Shown piece after piece: positions 1 through 9,394 of a DNA stretch of 64,000 bases. The stretch covers positions 28,528 through 92,527 of the forward strand of contig JAXLWN010000023.1 in the NCBI GenBank assembly GCA_046328475.1. Reading direction: 5' to 3'. Source of the DNA: CADCWN01 sp046328475. GTDB lineage: Bacteria > Chloroflexota > Chloroflexia > Thermomicrobiales > CADCWN01. The translations under genes and the position numbers were made by a program. The stretch's first letter is position 1. Each line of letters begins with the position of its first letter. The notes under the pieces were generated by a model. The model did not search any database. It was not told the DNA's origin and saw nothing but the letters and a program-made list of their open reading frames with translations.

Positions 1-2
1 CG

Positions 3-830
3 CTGCGCCGCGCGCCCGCCAGGGCGGCCGGGAGCGCCCGTCGCGAGTTGCCGTCGATCCCGGTGCTGCCGATGCTGGCGGTGATGGGCGTGATGATGTC
101 GCGCGCCTGGACGATGAGCAGCATCCAGGCGTTCGTCCCGACCTGGTATCAATCGCTCGGCTATGGTGCCGGATTCTACGGCCCGCTCGCCACCGTCGTC
201 GTGCTCGCCAGCGCCTTCGGCGCGATCGGCACCGGCTCGCTCGCCGACCGCTACGGACGCCGCGCGGTGATGTTCGTCTCCCTGGTGCTGACGATCCCGG
301 CCATCCTGCTCTTCGTGCAGTTCACCGGCCCGATCGCCTTCCTCACCGGCGCGCTGGTCGGCTTCCGGCCGCCTCTACTGGTCCGCTGATGCTGGTGATG
401 GCGCAGCAGTTGATGGCGGGTCGCGCAGCGCTCCGGGCTCATCCTCGGCCTCGGCTTCGTCACCGGCGCGGTCGGCGTGCCGATCACCGGGGCCTTCGCC
501 GACGCCTTCGGCCTGGAAGCGGCGTTGCGCGCCCAGGTGATCGTCGTCCTCGCGACCCTCGCGATCACCGCCTTCCTCCCCACCGAGGCGCAGATGCGCG
601 ACCACCATCGCCGCGCCCAGCAGGTGCTCGCGCCATCGTCGGGCGCGGCGGACTTGATGACGGTTGTTGCAGGTTGCGTGGCAACCGTTTGTCGAACCTG
701 CAACCTGCCTGAACTCACGAGGTACCCCATGCCCTCCCCCTCCTCCTCTCCGTCAACGTTGGCTTGCCGCGCGAACTGCCGCCGCCGCCGAAGGGGTGGC
801 GCGGCGATCCGCCGTGGCGTTCGCGGATGA
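3..830 (+). pseudogene. MFS transporter, C-terminal part, frameshifted and cut by the window edge
   Basis: C-terminal half of a major facilitator transporter. The left window edge removes the start. Hydrophobic segments, the loop motif GSLADRYGRRAV (about positions 235-270) and the later segment PITGAFADAFGLEAAL identify the family. The reading frame changes near 366 and returns near 425: the part GFGASTGPLMLVMAQQLMAG is only readable in the second frame. Two compensating single-base changes explain this and could be sequence errors. The last frame stays open to 828, through an inverted repeat and into the next gene's start, so the true end is uncertain and may lie near 657. Substrate unknown. 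Confidence 0.65.
664..710. repeat. inverted repeat between MFS and MOSC genes
   Basis: GTTGCAGGTT at 666-675 is the exact reverse complement of AACCTGCAAC at 695-704, and the arms extend with further GGTTG/CAACC pieces. It could act as a terminator for the transporter gene, though no T-run follows. It resembles the other short-period repeats in spacers of this window. Confidence 0.5.
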
Positions 831-1435
831 GCGGCATCTTCAAGGAGCCGGTGGTGGGCGCGGTCTGGGTTGGTGCGACGAATCTGGCGGGAGATGCGCA
901 GGCCGACCGCAAGGATCACGGCGGTGCCGACAAGGCGGTGAATGTCTATTCCGCCGACCACTTCCCCGACTGGCGGCTGCGCCTCGACCGGCCCGACCTG
1001 ACCAACGGCGCGTTCGGCGAGAACTTCACCGTCGCCGGGCTCGATGAGGAGACGGTCTGCATCGGCGACATCTTCGCTATCGGCGACGTGCGCGTGCAGG
1101 TGACCCAGCCGCGCCAGCCCTGCTGGAAGCTCGCGCGCAAGTGGGATGTCAAGGATCTCGTCGTGCAGGTCGAGGAATTGTCTCGCACCGGCTGGTATCT
1201 GCGCGTCCTGCACGAGGGCCACGTCGAAGCGGGCCTGCCGATCACCCTGCTCGAACGCCCACACCCCGAATGGACCATCGCCCGCGCCTACGCCACCATG
1301 CGCGCCCGCCACGACGACCCGGCGACCGCCGCCGCCCTCGCCGCCTGCCCGGCCCTCTCCGAAGACTGGCAAGCGCTCGTGGCCCCGCCAAAGCCGACGA
1401 AGCGGCCCTGCGCCAAGCGATGGGGCGTCGCCTGA
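729..1435 (+). CDS. MOSC domain-containing protein (start region probably frameshifted)
   Basis: MOSC domain protein of about 230 residues. This family binds sulfur or molybdopterin cofactors, usually through a conserved cysteine, and includes YiiM-like proteins that reduce N-hydroxylated substrates. Visible features are GAVWVGATNLAGDAQADRKDH, the HGGADKAVNVYSADHF block, GAFGENFT, and QPRQPCWKLARKW, which carries the conserved cysteine. The long open frame begins at TTG 764, but the natural N-terminus (LLLSVNVGLPREL) is encoded upstream in the same frame, out of phase with ATG 729. A one-base change in the C-rich run near 731-745 would restore an ATG start, so 729 is given as start. Specific substrate not determined. 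Confidence 0.75.
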
Positions 1436-1461
1436 TCGTGAGCCGACGGGCAACGTACTGC

Positions 1462-2494
1462 CTACGTCAGCCGCACCATCGCCTTGATCACCCCCGTCTC
1501 TGGTCGCGTCCAGTCGCCGAAGCGCTCGACCGCTTCCTCCGGTGTCGCAAGATCCTGGCTGATCCAGGCGGTCGTCGCGATCCGCCCGACCTCGATCGCG
1601 GCGATGATCCGGGTGATGTCGGCGGCGGTGGCGTTGCGCGAGGCGAGCAGAGTGATCTCGCGACGGTGGAATTCGGGGTCGTTGAAGGTGATCTCGGCCT
1701 GGACCAGCCCCACGAAGACGAGCTTGCCGCCGTGCGCGACGAAGTTGAACGAGCCCATCATCGAGCGGGCGCTGCCGGTGGCGTCGAAGACGACGGTCGG
1801 CAGTTCGCCATCGGTCAGCGCCCGCACCTCTTCCAGCAGCCCCCGGCCCGGCCTGGATGGTCTGCTCGATGCCGAGTTCGCGGCGGCAAAAGGCGAGCCG
1901 TCCCGCGTCGAGGTCGGTGGCGATCACGCGCGCCCCGGCGTCCTTGGCGAAAACCATCGTGGAGAGGCCGATCGGCCCCGCGCCGACCACCAGCGCCCAT
2001 TCCCCCGGCCCGATCGTCGCCCGGCTGACCGCGTGCGCGCCGATGCCGAGCATCTCCACCAGCGCCAGTTGCTCGTAGGAGAGGGTCGGCGCGGGGTGCA
2101 GTTTGCCGAGCGGCAGCGCGATCGCCTCGCGCATCCCGCCATCGGTGTGGACCCCGAGCGTTTGCAGCGCGACGCAGCAGTTCGTCTTGCCGCGACGACA
2201 CGCCACGCAGACGCCGCAATTCAGATACGGCTCCACCGCGCAGCGGGCGCCGACCGCGATCCGCCCGGCCGGGTCGCCGCCCGGCCCGAGTGCCAGCACC
2301 TCCACCCCCAATTCGTGCCCCAGGATGCGCGGGTAGCTGAAAAACGGCTGCTCGCCTTTAAACGCGTGGAGATCGGTGCCGCAGACGCCGATCCGGTGGA
2401 CCCGCACGATCGCCTCGCCCGGTCCCGGCCCGGCGGGCGGCGGCGTCTCGGTCAGCGACAGCCGCCCCGGCTGATCGAGGACGATGGTCTGCAT
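1462..2494 (-). CDS. zinc-dependent alcohol dehydrogenase (MDR family), one frameshift
   Basis: Medium-chain zinc alcohol/sorbitol-type dehydrogenase of about 343 residues, oxidising an alcohol or polyol with NAD(P). The catalytic-zinc motif GVCGTDLHAFKGE and GHELG, the structural-zinc cysteines in CGVCVACRRGKTNC, and the Rossmann motif GAGPIGLST are present. Start ATG 2492-2494 is preceded by AAGGAG at a normal distance. The frame breaks near 1830-1850, after the residues GIEQTIQAG, and the remaining C-terminal 120 residues (GELPTVVFDATGSARSMMG onward) continue in another frame. A sequencing indel in the GC-rich stretch is the simplest explanation. Divergent from the SMP-30 gene, suggesting a shared sugar-oxidation role. 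Confidence 0.8.
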
Positions 2495-2636
2495 CGGTGA
2501 TCGCTCCTTCTGTAGGGTGACCGCAGTAGCGGGAACGCACGAACTCTCTCGTTGGTGCATAATCGCACAGCATCGAGGGGCTTGCTGAAGACGATGCAGA
2601 TTTCGTGCAATTTCCGAGATAGGAATGGAGGCACCG

Positions 2637-3497
2637 ATGCCCTGGATCTTCGAGCGCGTCGCCGGTCCCTATACCTTCTCCGAGGGACCGGCCTGGACCG
2701 GACAGGCGCTGCTCTTCACCGACATCCGCTCCAGCCGGATCATGCGCTACGACCCGGCAACCGGCAGGTGCGACGTTTTTCGCGACAACACGAACGAGGC
2801 GAACGGTCTGCACATCGACCGCGCGGGCAACCTCTACGCCTGCGAGGGGGGCGGGCGGCGCATCGTGCGCTACGAGTGGGACGGCGGGGCGACGGTGATC
2901 GCCGATAGTTTCGAGGGGCAGCGCCTGAACAGCCCCAACGACATCACCAGCGACGCACAGGGGCGGCTCTGGTTCACCGACCCGCGCTACGGCGCGAATC
3001 GGGACGACATGGAGCTCGACCACGAGTCGATCTTCCGGCTCGATCCGCCCGCCGATGGCGCGGGCGCGTGGGCGATCACCCGCGTCACGTTCGACACCTC
3101 GCGCCCCAACGGCCTCGTCTTCTCGCCCGATGGCCGCACGCTCTACGTCGCCGAGTCGCCCCCGGCCCCGGATGGCGCGCGGCAGTTGCGCGCCTACCCG
3201 GTCAACGATGACGGCACGCTCGGCGCGATGACCGTCCTCCACGATTTCGGGCCGCACCGGGGCATCGACGGCATGCGCACCGACGCTGCGGGCAACATCG
3301 TCGCCTCCTGCGGTTGGACGACGAGCGGCCCCGGCCCGCGCATCGGCATCTTCGCGCCCGACGGCATGGTGCTGGAGGACCACCCGACGCCGGTCAACCC
3401 CACCAACTGCGCCTTCGGCGACGCCGATCGCCGCACTCTCTACGTCACCGGCTACGACGGCTCGCTCTTCCGCGCTCGCACCGACCGGCGCGGATAA
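2637..3497 (+). CDS. SMP-30/gluconolactonase-type sugar lactonase
   Basis: Six-bladed beta-propeller lactonase of 286 residues, opening aldonolactones to aldonic acids with a divalent metal. The metal ligands of the family can be placed: Glu in FSEGPAW (about residue 16), Asn in NSPNDI (about 102), Asn/Asp in RPNGLVFSPD and GIDGMRTDAAGN. ATG 2637 is chosen over the in-frame ATG 2625 because GGAGG lies seven bases upstream of it. It sits between a divergent dehydrogenase and a downstream aldose-reductase/dehydrogenase-like gene, which fits oxidation of a sugar to its lactone followed by hydrolysis. Exact sugar not known. Confidence 0.88.
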   Translation: MPWIFERVAGPYTFSEGPAWTGQALLFTDIRSSRIMRYDPATGRCDVFRDNTNEANGLHIDRAGNLYACEGGGRRIVRYEWDGGATVIADSFEGQRLNSPNDITSDAQGRLWFTDPRYGANRDDMELDHESIFRLDPPADGAGAWAITRVTFDTSRPNGLVFSPDGRTLYVAESPPAPDGARQLRAYPVNDDGTLGAMTVLHDFGPHRGIDGMRTDAAGNIVASCGWTTSGPGPRIGIFAPDGMVLEDHPTPVNPTNCAFGDADRRTLYVTGYDGSLFRARTDRRG

Positions 3498-3510
3498 AGG
3501 GCATTAGTAC

Positions 3511-3576
3511 GGTTCGAAGGTTCGAAGGTTCGAAAGTTCGAGCCTCACAACCTTCGAACCTTCGAACCTTCGAACC
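3511..3576. repeat. 8-base tandem repeat in inverted pair (GGTTCGAA units)
   Basis: Three to four copies of GGTTCGAA on the left arm (3511-3541) face CCTTCGAA copies on the right arm (3551-3576), able to form a hairpin with a loop of about nine bases. It lies 14 bases after the SMP-30 stop codon and ends about 10 bases before the ribosome binding site of the next gene, so it may attenuate or terminate between the two. Confidence 0.85.
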
Positions 3577-3596
3577 GTAATTCCTTAGGAGGCCCA

Positions 3597-4547
3597 ATGA
3601 CCGCCGCCGCAACTCCTCTCCCGACGCGCCAGGTCGGGCGCACGAAGCTCCGCGTGCCGATCCTGGGGCTCGGCACCGCCCCGCTGCATCGCTCCGAGGA
3701 TGCCGTCGCGATCGCGACCATCCATCGCGCGCTGGAGGAAGGGGTCAACTTCTTCGACTCCGCGCCGCTCTACGGCAACGGGCGCAGCGAGCGGCTGCTC
3801 GGTGCTGCCCTGAAGGGTGTGCCGCGCGATAGCTACGTCCTCTCCACGAAGGTCGGTCGGCTGATCCCCGAGGGCGGTGGCCCCCCGCCATTCGCCTACT
3901 CGCGCGACGCCGTGCTGCGCTCGTTCGAGAGCAGCCTGGAGCGCCTGGGGATCGACCGCATCGACATCCTGCTCGTCCACGACCCCGACGACCACCCGCA
4001 AGAGGCGCTGGCGACCGCCTTCCCGACGCTCGCCGAACTGCGCAGCCAGGGCGTGATCGGCGCGATCGGCTCGGGGATGAACCAGTGGCAGATGCTGGCC
4101 CACTTCGCGCGCAACTTCGACATCGACTGCTTCCTGCTCGCCGGGCGCTACACGCTGCTGGAGCAGACCGCGCTCGACGACTTCCTGCCGCTCTGCGCGG
4201 AGAAGCAGATCAGCGTCTTCCCCGGCGGCGTCTACAACAGCGGCATCCTGGCGCTCGGCCCGGATCACCCCGCCGCGACCTACAACTACGCGCCGCCCCC
4301 GCCCGAAATCGCCGACCGCGCCCGGCAGATCGCGGCCGTCTGTGCGCGCCACGGCGTGCCGCTCCAGGTCGCCGCCGCCAACTTCCCGCTCGGCCACCCG
4401 GCGATCACCGCCCTGCTCATCGGCGGCGAGTCGCCCGAGCAGTTCTCCGGCACCGTCGCCGCCCTGCGCACGCCGATCCCCGCCGCCCTCTGGGCGGATC
4501 TGAAGTCGGAAGGACTGCTGCGCGAGGACGCGCCGACTCCGGCATAG
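3597..4547 (+). CDS. aldo/keto reductase, aldose 1-dehydrogenase-like
   Basis: Aldo/keto reductase of 316 residues, resembling D-threo-aldose 1-dehydrogenase/L-fucose dehydrogenase enzymes that oxidise a sugar to its lactone with NAD(P). The catalytic tetrad is visible: Asp and Tyr in FFDSAPLYGNG (about 53-59), Lys in LSTKVGRL (about 84), His in ILLVHDPDD (about 126). Start ATG 3597 follows AGGAGG at five bases. Placed right after the lactonase, which would hydrolyse the product. The specific sugar cannot be told from sequence alone. Confidence 0.88.
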   Translation: MTAAATPLPTRQVGRTKLRVPILGLGTAPLHRSEDAVAIATIHRALEEGVNFFDSAPLYGNGRSERLLGAALKGVPRDSYVLSTKVGRLIPEGGGPPPFAYSRDAVLRSFESSLERLGIDRIDILLVHDPDDHPQEALATAFPTLAELRSQGVIGAIGSGMNQWQMLAHFARNFDIDCFLLAGRYTLLEQTALDDFLPLCAEKQISVFPGGVYNSGILALGPDHPAATYNYAPPPPEIADRARQIAAVCARHGVPLQVAAANFPLGHPAITALLIGGESPEQFSGTVAALRTPIPAALWADLKSEGLLREDAPTPA

Positions 4548-4581
4548 ACCAGCACGAGAGCGCGGGGAAGCCGCGTAAAGC

Positions 4582-4616
4582 ATCACCCCTCTCCACCAGA
4601 GCTGGAGAGGGGTGAT
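4582..4616. terminator. bidirectional terminator hairpin between convergent genes
   Basis: A perfect 13-base stem, ATCACCCCTCTCC (4582-4594) with GGAGAGGGGTGAT (4604-4616), loop of nine bases. It sits between the aldo/keto reductase and the convergent GGDEF/HD-GYP gene. The CCCCTCTCC/GGAGAGGGG core recurs at 33113 and 53870. Confidence 0.75.
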
Positions 4617-4639
4617 ATTGCGCCCTACGTAATCGCGCC

Positions 4640-7291
4640 CTACGCCGCCCCGATCTGCGCCATCCTGGTCACGTCGGACTCGCGGGGTGGCAGGAGCGAG
4701 TTGGTGACGAAGCCCATGCCCTCGGCAGGCTTCTCGGCGAAGAAGTCCGACCCCCTGGCCGCGACGATGCGATGGAGCGCCGCCACGAGCTCCGGGTCGA
4801 AGTGGCTCCCGGCGCACCGATCCATCTCGCCGAGCGCCCACGACAACGGCCTGCCGTCCGAATAGGGGCGATTGGAGAGGATCGAATCGAGCGTGTCCGC
4901 CACGGCGATGATGCGCCCGCCCCGGCTGATCTGCGACCCGCGCTCCCCGTTCGGGTAACCGGTGCCATCGAAGCGCTCGTGGTGGTCGCCCACCATCCGC
5001 GCCACCTCGGGCAGCGCCTGCACCGCCGCGAGGAGTCGCTCGCCCGTGGCGGCGTGTTGCTTGACGACCGCGTACTCCGCATCGGTCAGTCGGCTCGGCT
5101 TGTGGAGGATCGACTCGGGGACCGCGATCTTCCCGAGGTCGTGCAACAACCCGGCCGTGTGGAGATAGGCCAGCTCGGTCGCCGTGAGGCCCAACTCCTC
5201 GCCCAACGCCACCGCGTACTGCGCCACGCGCTCGGAGTGCCCCGCGATCGTGTTGTCGCGCGCGTCGATGATCGCGGCCACCGTCTCGATCAGTTGTCGC
5301 AGCGTCTGTTCCTTCTCCTGGTGCGCCTGCTCGACCTCGTGGTTGGCCGCCTGGAGCGACTGGATCGCCTGCTGGCTCTTGCGCGCGGAGAACGCGAGGG
5401 TGAAGCGCATGATCAGCAGCGGGACGAAGAACATCGCCGTGCCGAGCACACCGAGATAGCGGTATTCCGCGCCGAGGTAGACCCCCGTCAGGCCGAGCAA
5501 AATGGCGATCGGTGCCGACCAGAGCGAGTCGCGCAACACCATCCAGAGCGGCCGACCGGCGTGGAGGTTAATCATCAGCGCGACGATCCCCACGTTCGTC
5601 GCGTAGAAGCCGAGGACCGCGACCGACCCGGCCAGCAGGATGCCGCCGGGGAAGGTGAGCGCAGCGCTCAGCGGGACGTAGAGCAGGCTGGCGATCGCCG
5701 CCGAGAAGGTGGGGTTGGCCGGTTTCAGCAGCTCCTTCCCCCACTGGCGCGGTTTGAAGGTCCGCACACTGTGGATGACCCCGGCGGCGAGGCTGATCAG
5801 CGGCGCTCCCTGCGGCACCAGCGCCACCGCCGCCATCGTCGCCGCGATGGTGAGGGTGAAGGAGAACCGCTGCTTGTTCAGCTCGTGGATCTGCACCTGG
5901 GCCGTCTCGGCGAGCGCGGCCAGGGCGACGAAGGGGATCAGGGCGAGCCAGAGACCATCGTGCGTGACCGCCACGACGCTCGCGAGCGCCGCGAGGGCAC
6001 CCGCGACGATGCAGCCCCACAGCGCCACATCGGCGAGCGGCGAACGGGCGGTGGGCGCGGCCGTTGCCCGGCTGCGCGGCGGCGCTGGTTGGGGTACCGA
6101 CAGGCGCGGCACCGAGGGGGGAGCCCCCGCGCGGGCCACCGTGTTGCGCGTCTGCTTGGCGCGGTACATCGCCGCGTCGGCGCGCTCCATCAGCGCCGCG
6201 ACGGTCGCGGCATCCTCCGGGCAGCAGGCAAAGCCGATGCTCGCGGTGCAGTAGAGCGTGGTGCCATCCGGCAGGTGGAAGGGGTGATCCTCGATGGCAC
6301 GGCGCAATTCTTCACTCAGGTAAACGGCCTCGCGCGCGTCGGTGCCGCGCAGGATGGCGACAAACTCCTCGCCGCCGAACCGGGCGACCAGGTCGCCGGG
6401 GCGCATCTGCTCGCGCAGGATCCGCGCCACATCCTGGAGCACCTTGTCGCCCGCCGCGTGGCCGTAGGTGTCGTTGACCCGCTTGAAGTGATCGAGGTCG
6501 GTAAAAACCACAGCGAAGGGCTGCCGCAGGCGCTCGCTGCGCCGCACCTCCTCTTCGAGCGCCTGCTCGAAGTAGCGGACATTGTGCAGCCCCGTTTTCG
6601 CGTCAACCTGCGCCAGTTGCGACAGCTGCGCGCCGCGCGTGAGGCGGTGGGCGATCAGGAAGAGCGGGGCGATCAGGACGAGCAGCATCGGTGCCTGGAG
6701 CCAGAGCGCCGCGACCAGCGCCCCGATGATGTTCAACAAGGCATCGCTGAGGAGCGCCGGTTGGGCCAGCGTGTCGGCCCGCGCCAGCGGCAGCTTCGAC
6801 TGGCAGGCGATCACCATCCCCACGATCAGCGCCTGCGACACGGTGAAAAGGATCGCGCCGCCGAGCAACGACAGCAATTCGGCGTACGCCACGGGCAGGG
6901 CGCGGAGTACTTCGGTGCCGAGATGCGTGATCTGCATCGCCAGCGCCGTCTGCGACACGTTGAAGGCCCAGCGCACGACCGCCCCAGGCCGCTGGCGCTG
7001 CCGCCAGACATTGGGCGTGATCGCCGCGAGCGGCAGCAAGAGGAGGAGACCCGGCGGGAGAATGATCGCGCCGGCGACCAGGAAGATGTTGGTCAGCTGA
7101 TAGGTCGCCCCATCGAAGGCCGACTTGATCGGGAAGCCGTGGGCGACGGTCGCGCAGAGGGCGAAGACAATCAGCGCGGGCCAGACCGCCCCAACACCCT
7201 GCGCGCCATCGAGGTCGGCCACGCTGATCGCCAACCCCACCAAAACGATGGTGATCACCCAGACGCGGGCTGCGGGTGTGTAGCGACCCAT
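4640..7291 (-). CDS. membrane protein with both GGDEF and HD-GYP domains
   Basis: Large inner-membrane protein of 883 residues predicted to make and break cyclic di-GMP. Order: N-terminal multi-helix membrane region (about 10-230); GGDEF domain with FGGEEF near residue 305 and the product-inhibition motif RPGD five residues before it; a second multi-helix membrane region (about 420-630); a short coiled segment rich in Gln/Glu; and HD-GYP with HDLGK near 715 and HHERFDGTGYP near 775. All key residues of both catalytic domains are intact. ATG 7291 is chosen because GGAG lies eight bases upstream; the frame stays open further upstream to 7474. It looks like a fusion of two membrane signalling proteins. 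The signal sensed is unknown. Confidence 0.88.
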   Translation of the reverse strand: MGRYTPAARVWVITIVLVGLAISVADLDGAQGVGAVWPALIVFALCATVAHGFPIKSAFDGATYQLTNIFLVAGAIILPPGLLLLLPLAAITPNVWRQRQRPGAVVRWAFNVSQTALAMQITHLGTEVLRALPVAYAELLSLLGGAILFTVSQALIVGMVIACQSKLPLARADTLAQPALLSDALLNIIGALVAALWLQAPMLLVLIAPLFLIAHRLTRGAQLSQLAQVDAKTGLHNVRYFEQALEEEVRRSERLRQPFAVVFTDLDHFKRVNDTYGHAAGDKVLQDVARILREQMRPGDLVARFGGEEFVAILRGTDAREAVYLSEELRRAIEDHPFHLPDGTTLYCTASIGFACCPEDAATVAALMERADAAMYRAKQTRNTVARAGAPPSVPRLSVPQPAPPRSRATAAPTARSPLADVALWGCIVAGALAALASVVAVTHDGLWLALIPFVALAALAETAQVQIHELNKQRFSFTLTIAATMAAVALVPQGAPLISLAAGVIHSVRTFKPRQWGKELLKPANPTFSAAIASLLYVPLSAALTFPGGILLAGSVAVLGFYATNVGIVALMINLHAGRPLWMVLRDSLWSAPIAILLGLTGVYLGAEYRYLGVLGTAMFFVPLLIMRFTLAFSARKSQQAIQSLQAANHEVEQAHQEKEQTLRQLIETVAAIIDARDNTIAGHSERVAQYAVALGEELGLTATELAYLHTAGLLHDLGKIAVPESILHKPSRLTDAEYAVVKQHAATGERLLAAVQALPEVARMVGDHHERFDGTGYPNGERGSQISRGGRIIAVADTLDSILSNRPYSDGRPLSWALGEMDRCAGSHFDPELVAALHRIVAARGSDFFAEKPAEGMGFVTNSLLPPRESDVTRMAQIGAA

Positions 7292-7528
7292 CCCCCCGAC
7301 TCCACTTGCCAGAAATGCGCCGCGCACGCGCGCGGAATGCCGCGTTGCCCGGAGACGTGCCAGGGCCACGCCACCACTATCAACCATAGCGGCGTGCATG
7401 GCCCGGCGTATATGGGTATTCAGTCTGGCGGCAGGCGGACAGTACGCCCTCGCCTGACGTTCCCGGCGAGACAATCGTACCGATGCTGATTGCGGTGGCC
7501 ACGCGCGCCATTGCGCCGACCGTGCTTG

Positions 7529-9088
7529 TCAGTCGATCGCCATCGATTCCAGCGTGGCCTGATCCCAGTACGCCTGATCCCAGTACGCCTGATCCCAGTA
7601 GGCTTGCGTCCAGTTGACCGTTTTCGTCGCGGCGTTGATCCCGCGATTCAGCGCGACGCCCTGGTTCTCCGAGGCGACGTTCCCGGCGGCGGCATACATC
7701 ATCATCATCGAGAGCTTCGGCATGTGGGCCGAGTCGGTCTGCCCGGCATAGCCCATGATGCCGTACTTCATCAACCACTTGATCTGATTCGGGGTCAGAT
7801 TCGGGTACTTTTCGAGGATCAGCGCCACAATACCCGCCACGATCGGCGCGGCCATCGACGTGCCGCTGAGCCGGACGTAGTTCGTGTCGGTGATCCGGTC
7901 GGCGAACTGCTGCTTGATCAGCGAATCGCTCGCCAGCGGCGCGACGATCTTGCGCCCCGGCACCACGACCTCGGGCTTGTAATAGAGCCAGTTGTTCAGC
8001 CAGCCCCGGCTGCTGAACCAGGCCAACTGGTCGTCCCAGGGCACCGGCGTGCCCACGCCATCGAGCGCGCCGACGGTGATCGCGAAGCGGTCGTTCGCCG
8101 GGGCGTAGGCGACCGCGTTCGCCTCGGACCCGCGATTGCCGGCCGCGACGATGACCGTCACCCCGGCGAGCCAGAGCTGCTCCACCGCCGCGCAGATCGG
8201 GCTGGTGGTGTAGTCGCTGACCATCTGCCCGGTGATCGAGAGGTTGAGCACCTTGATGTTGTATTGGCTGCGGTTCTTGTAGACCCAATCGAGCCCGCGC
8301 AGCAGGTCGGCCTCGGTGCAGCTCCCATCCTTGTCCGACACGCGCACGCTGACGACGCGGGCGTTCGGGGCCACGCCGATGTAGCGCCCCTGCGCGTCCC
8401 AGCCGTTGATGATCCCGATGACGTGGGTGCCATGGCCGTTCTCGTCGCTGGTGGGCTTGCCGGTCACCGACTTGGCGACGAGCTTGTCGCTCCGGCTGAA
8501 GGCCGGGTGCTTCGTATCGACGCCGCTATCGACAACGGCCACGGTGACGCCGCTCCCGGTCGTCGCTGGCATCCCGACGCCATTCCAGGCGTTGGTGATC
8601 TCCAGCGATGGCTGATGGGTTGTTTTCAGCGCGCTGGCGTTGATCGCGGCGATCCCCATCCGGATGTCGGGCGAGACGTAGAGGATATCGGGGTTGGCCG
8701 CCAGCCTGGCCAGCAGCCGCTGCGGCACTTCGAGCACCGCCGTTTTCACGAGGTCGATGTCGTCCCCGACCAGTTCGGCCCGCATTCCGGCGGCGAAGCT
8801 CTTGGTGGCGACCTGGTGGCGGGCCTTCTGGACCAGCACGCTCACGCGCCGGTCGGGTTCCACCTGCGCGCCATATTGCAGCGCCGGGTGCAGGGCCAAT
8901 TCCTGCTCGAAGCTCACGCGCGAGCGCGCGAACGCGGGGAAGCCAGCGCTGCTCCCGCCAGACAGGTGCGCCTCCGTCGTGTCCCCAGCCGCCTGCGCGC
9001 CCTCTACTCCCAGCAATGGCGACAGCGCGCCCGCCCCGAGCCCGAGGGCCGCCATCTTCAGCAGTTGTCGCCGCGTGATCCTGGCCAT
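7529..9088 (-). CDS. Tat-exported subtilisin-like serine peptidase (S8) with YWDQA tail
   Basis: Secreted S8 peptidase of 519 residues. The N-terminus TRRQLLKMAALGLGAG is a twin-arginine signal. Catalytic Asp in VAVVDSGVD (about 180), His in GHGTHV (about 219) and Ser in SGTSMAAP (about 409) are all present; Asn of the oxyanion hole is in AAGNRG. The segment between signal and catalytic domain (about 40-165) looks like an inhibitor-type propeptide. The last 25 residues are a tandem repeat of YWDQA, encoded by a 15-base repeat. Upstream of the ATG (9086-9088) is a GGGGAGGCAT stretch serving as ribosome binding site. Monocistronic as far as can be seen. Confidence 0.92.
   Translation of the reverse strand: MARITRRQLLKMAALGLGAGALSPLLGVEGAQAAGDTTEAHLSGGSSAGFPAFARSRVSFEQELALHPALQYGAQVEPDRRVSVLVQKARHQVATKSFAAGMRAELVGDDIDLVKTAVLEVPQRLLARLAANPDILYVSPDIRMGIAAINASALKTTHQPSLEITNAWNGVGMPATTGSGVTVAVVDSGVDTKHPAFSRSDKLVAKSVTGKPTSDENGHGTHVIGIINGWDAQGRYIGVAPNARVVSVRVSDKDGSCTEADLLRGLDWVYKNRSQYNIKVLNLSITGQMVSDYTTSPICAAVEQLWLAGVTVIVAAGNRGSEANAVAYAPANDRFAITVGALDGVGTPVPWDDQLAWFSSRGWLNNWLYYKPEVVVPGRKIVAPLASDSLIKQQFADRITDTNYVRLSGTSMAAPIVAGIVALILEKYPNLTPNQIKWLMKYGIMGYAGQTDSAHMPKLSMMMMYAAAGNVASENQGVALNRGINAATKTVNWTQAYWDQAYWDQAYWDQATLESMAID
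7558..7613. repeat. 15-base tandem repeat inside the peptidase gene
   Basis: The unit GCCTGATCCCAGTAC is repeated three times almost without change (7558-7601) plus a diverged copy (GCTTGCGTCCAGTT). On the minus strand it encodes (Y/T)-W-D-Q-A units. Near identity at third codon positions points to recent expansion or contraction. Confidence 0.85.
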
Positions 9089-9349
9089 GGCGATGCCTCC
9101 CCTGCGGGTGGGTGGGCGAGATGGCGGCCAGCAGTTCCAGAACCGGGCCAGTGCGCCTCCACCGGGCGGTTATCCCAACTCCACCAGGATAGGACCTGGG
9201 CCGGTACCGGGCATATGGGAATGATCGCCCAATGGCGCATCGCCGGGCAGTGACGTTCGGGTGACAAAGTGAGACCAACGTCCTGGGAACAACGACCGGT
9301 ACAGAAGTCTACCGAAAGGCAATCGTCCGAAATGGGCGGAGACCAGCGC

Positions 9350-9383
9350 GGTCCAGCGCCGGAGATACATCCGGCGCTGGACC
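9350..9383. terminator. strong hairpin downstream of the peroxiredoxin gene
   Basis: Perfect 14-base stem GGTCCAGCGCCGGA (9350-9363) with TCCGGCGCTGGACC (9370-9383), six-base loop. It lies 11 bases beyond the stop of the minus-strand peroxiredoxin gene. There is no clear T-run, so it may stabilise the 3' end rather than terminate. The rest of 9089-9349 holds no gene that I can support. Confidence 0.65.
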
Positions 9384-9394
9384 CGCAGCAATAT

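Noticed and set aside
4772..7489. 905-codon plus-strand frame opposite the GGDEF/HD-GYP gene
   Set aside because: The composition is typical of antisense reading in GC-rich DNA; the minus strand carries intact GGDEF and HD-GYP motifs.
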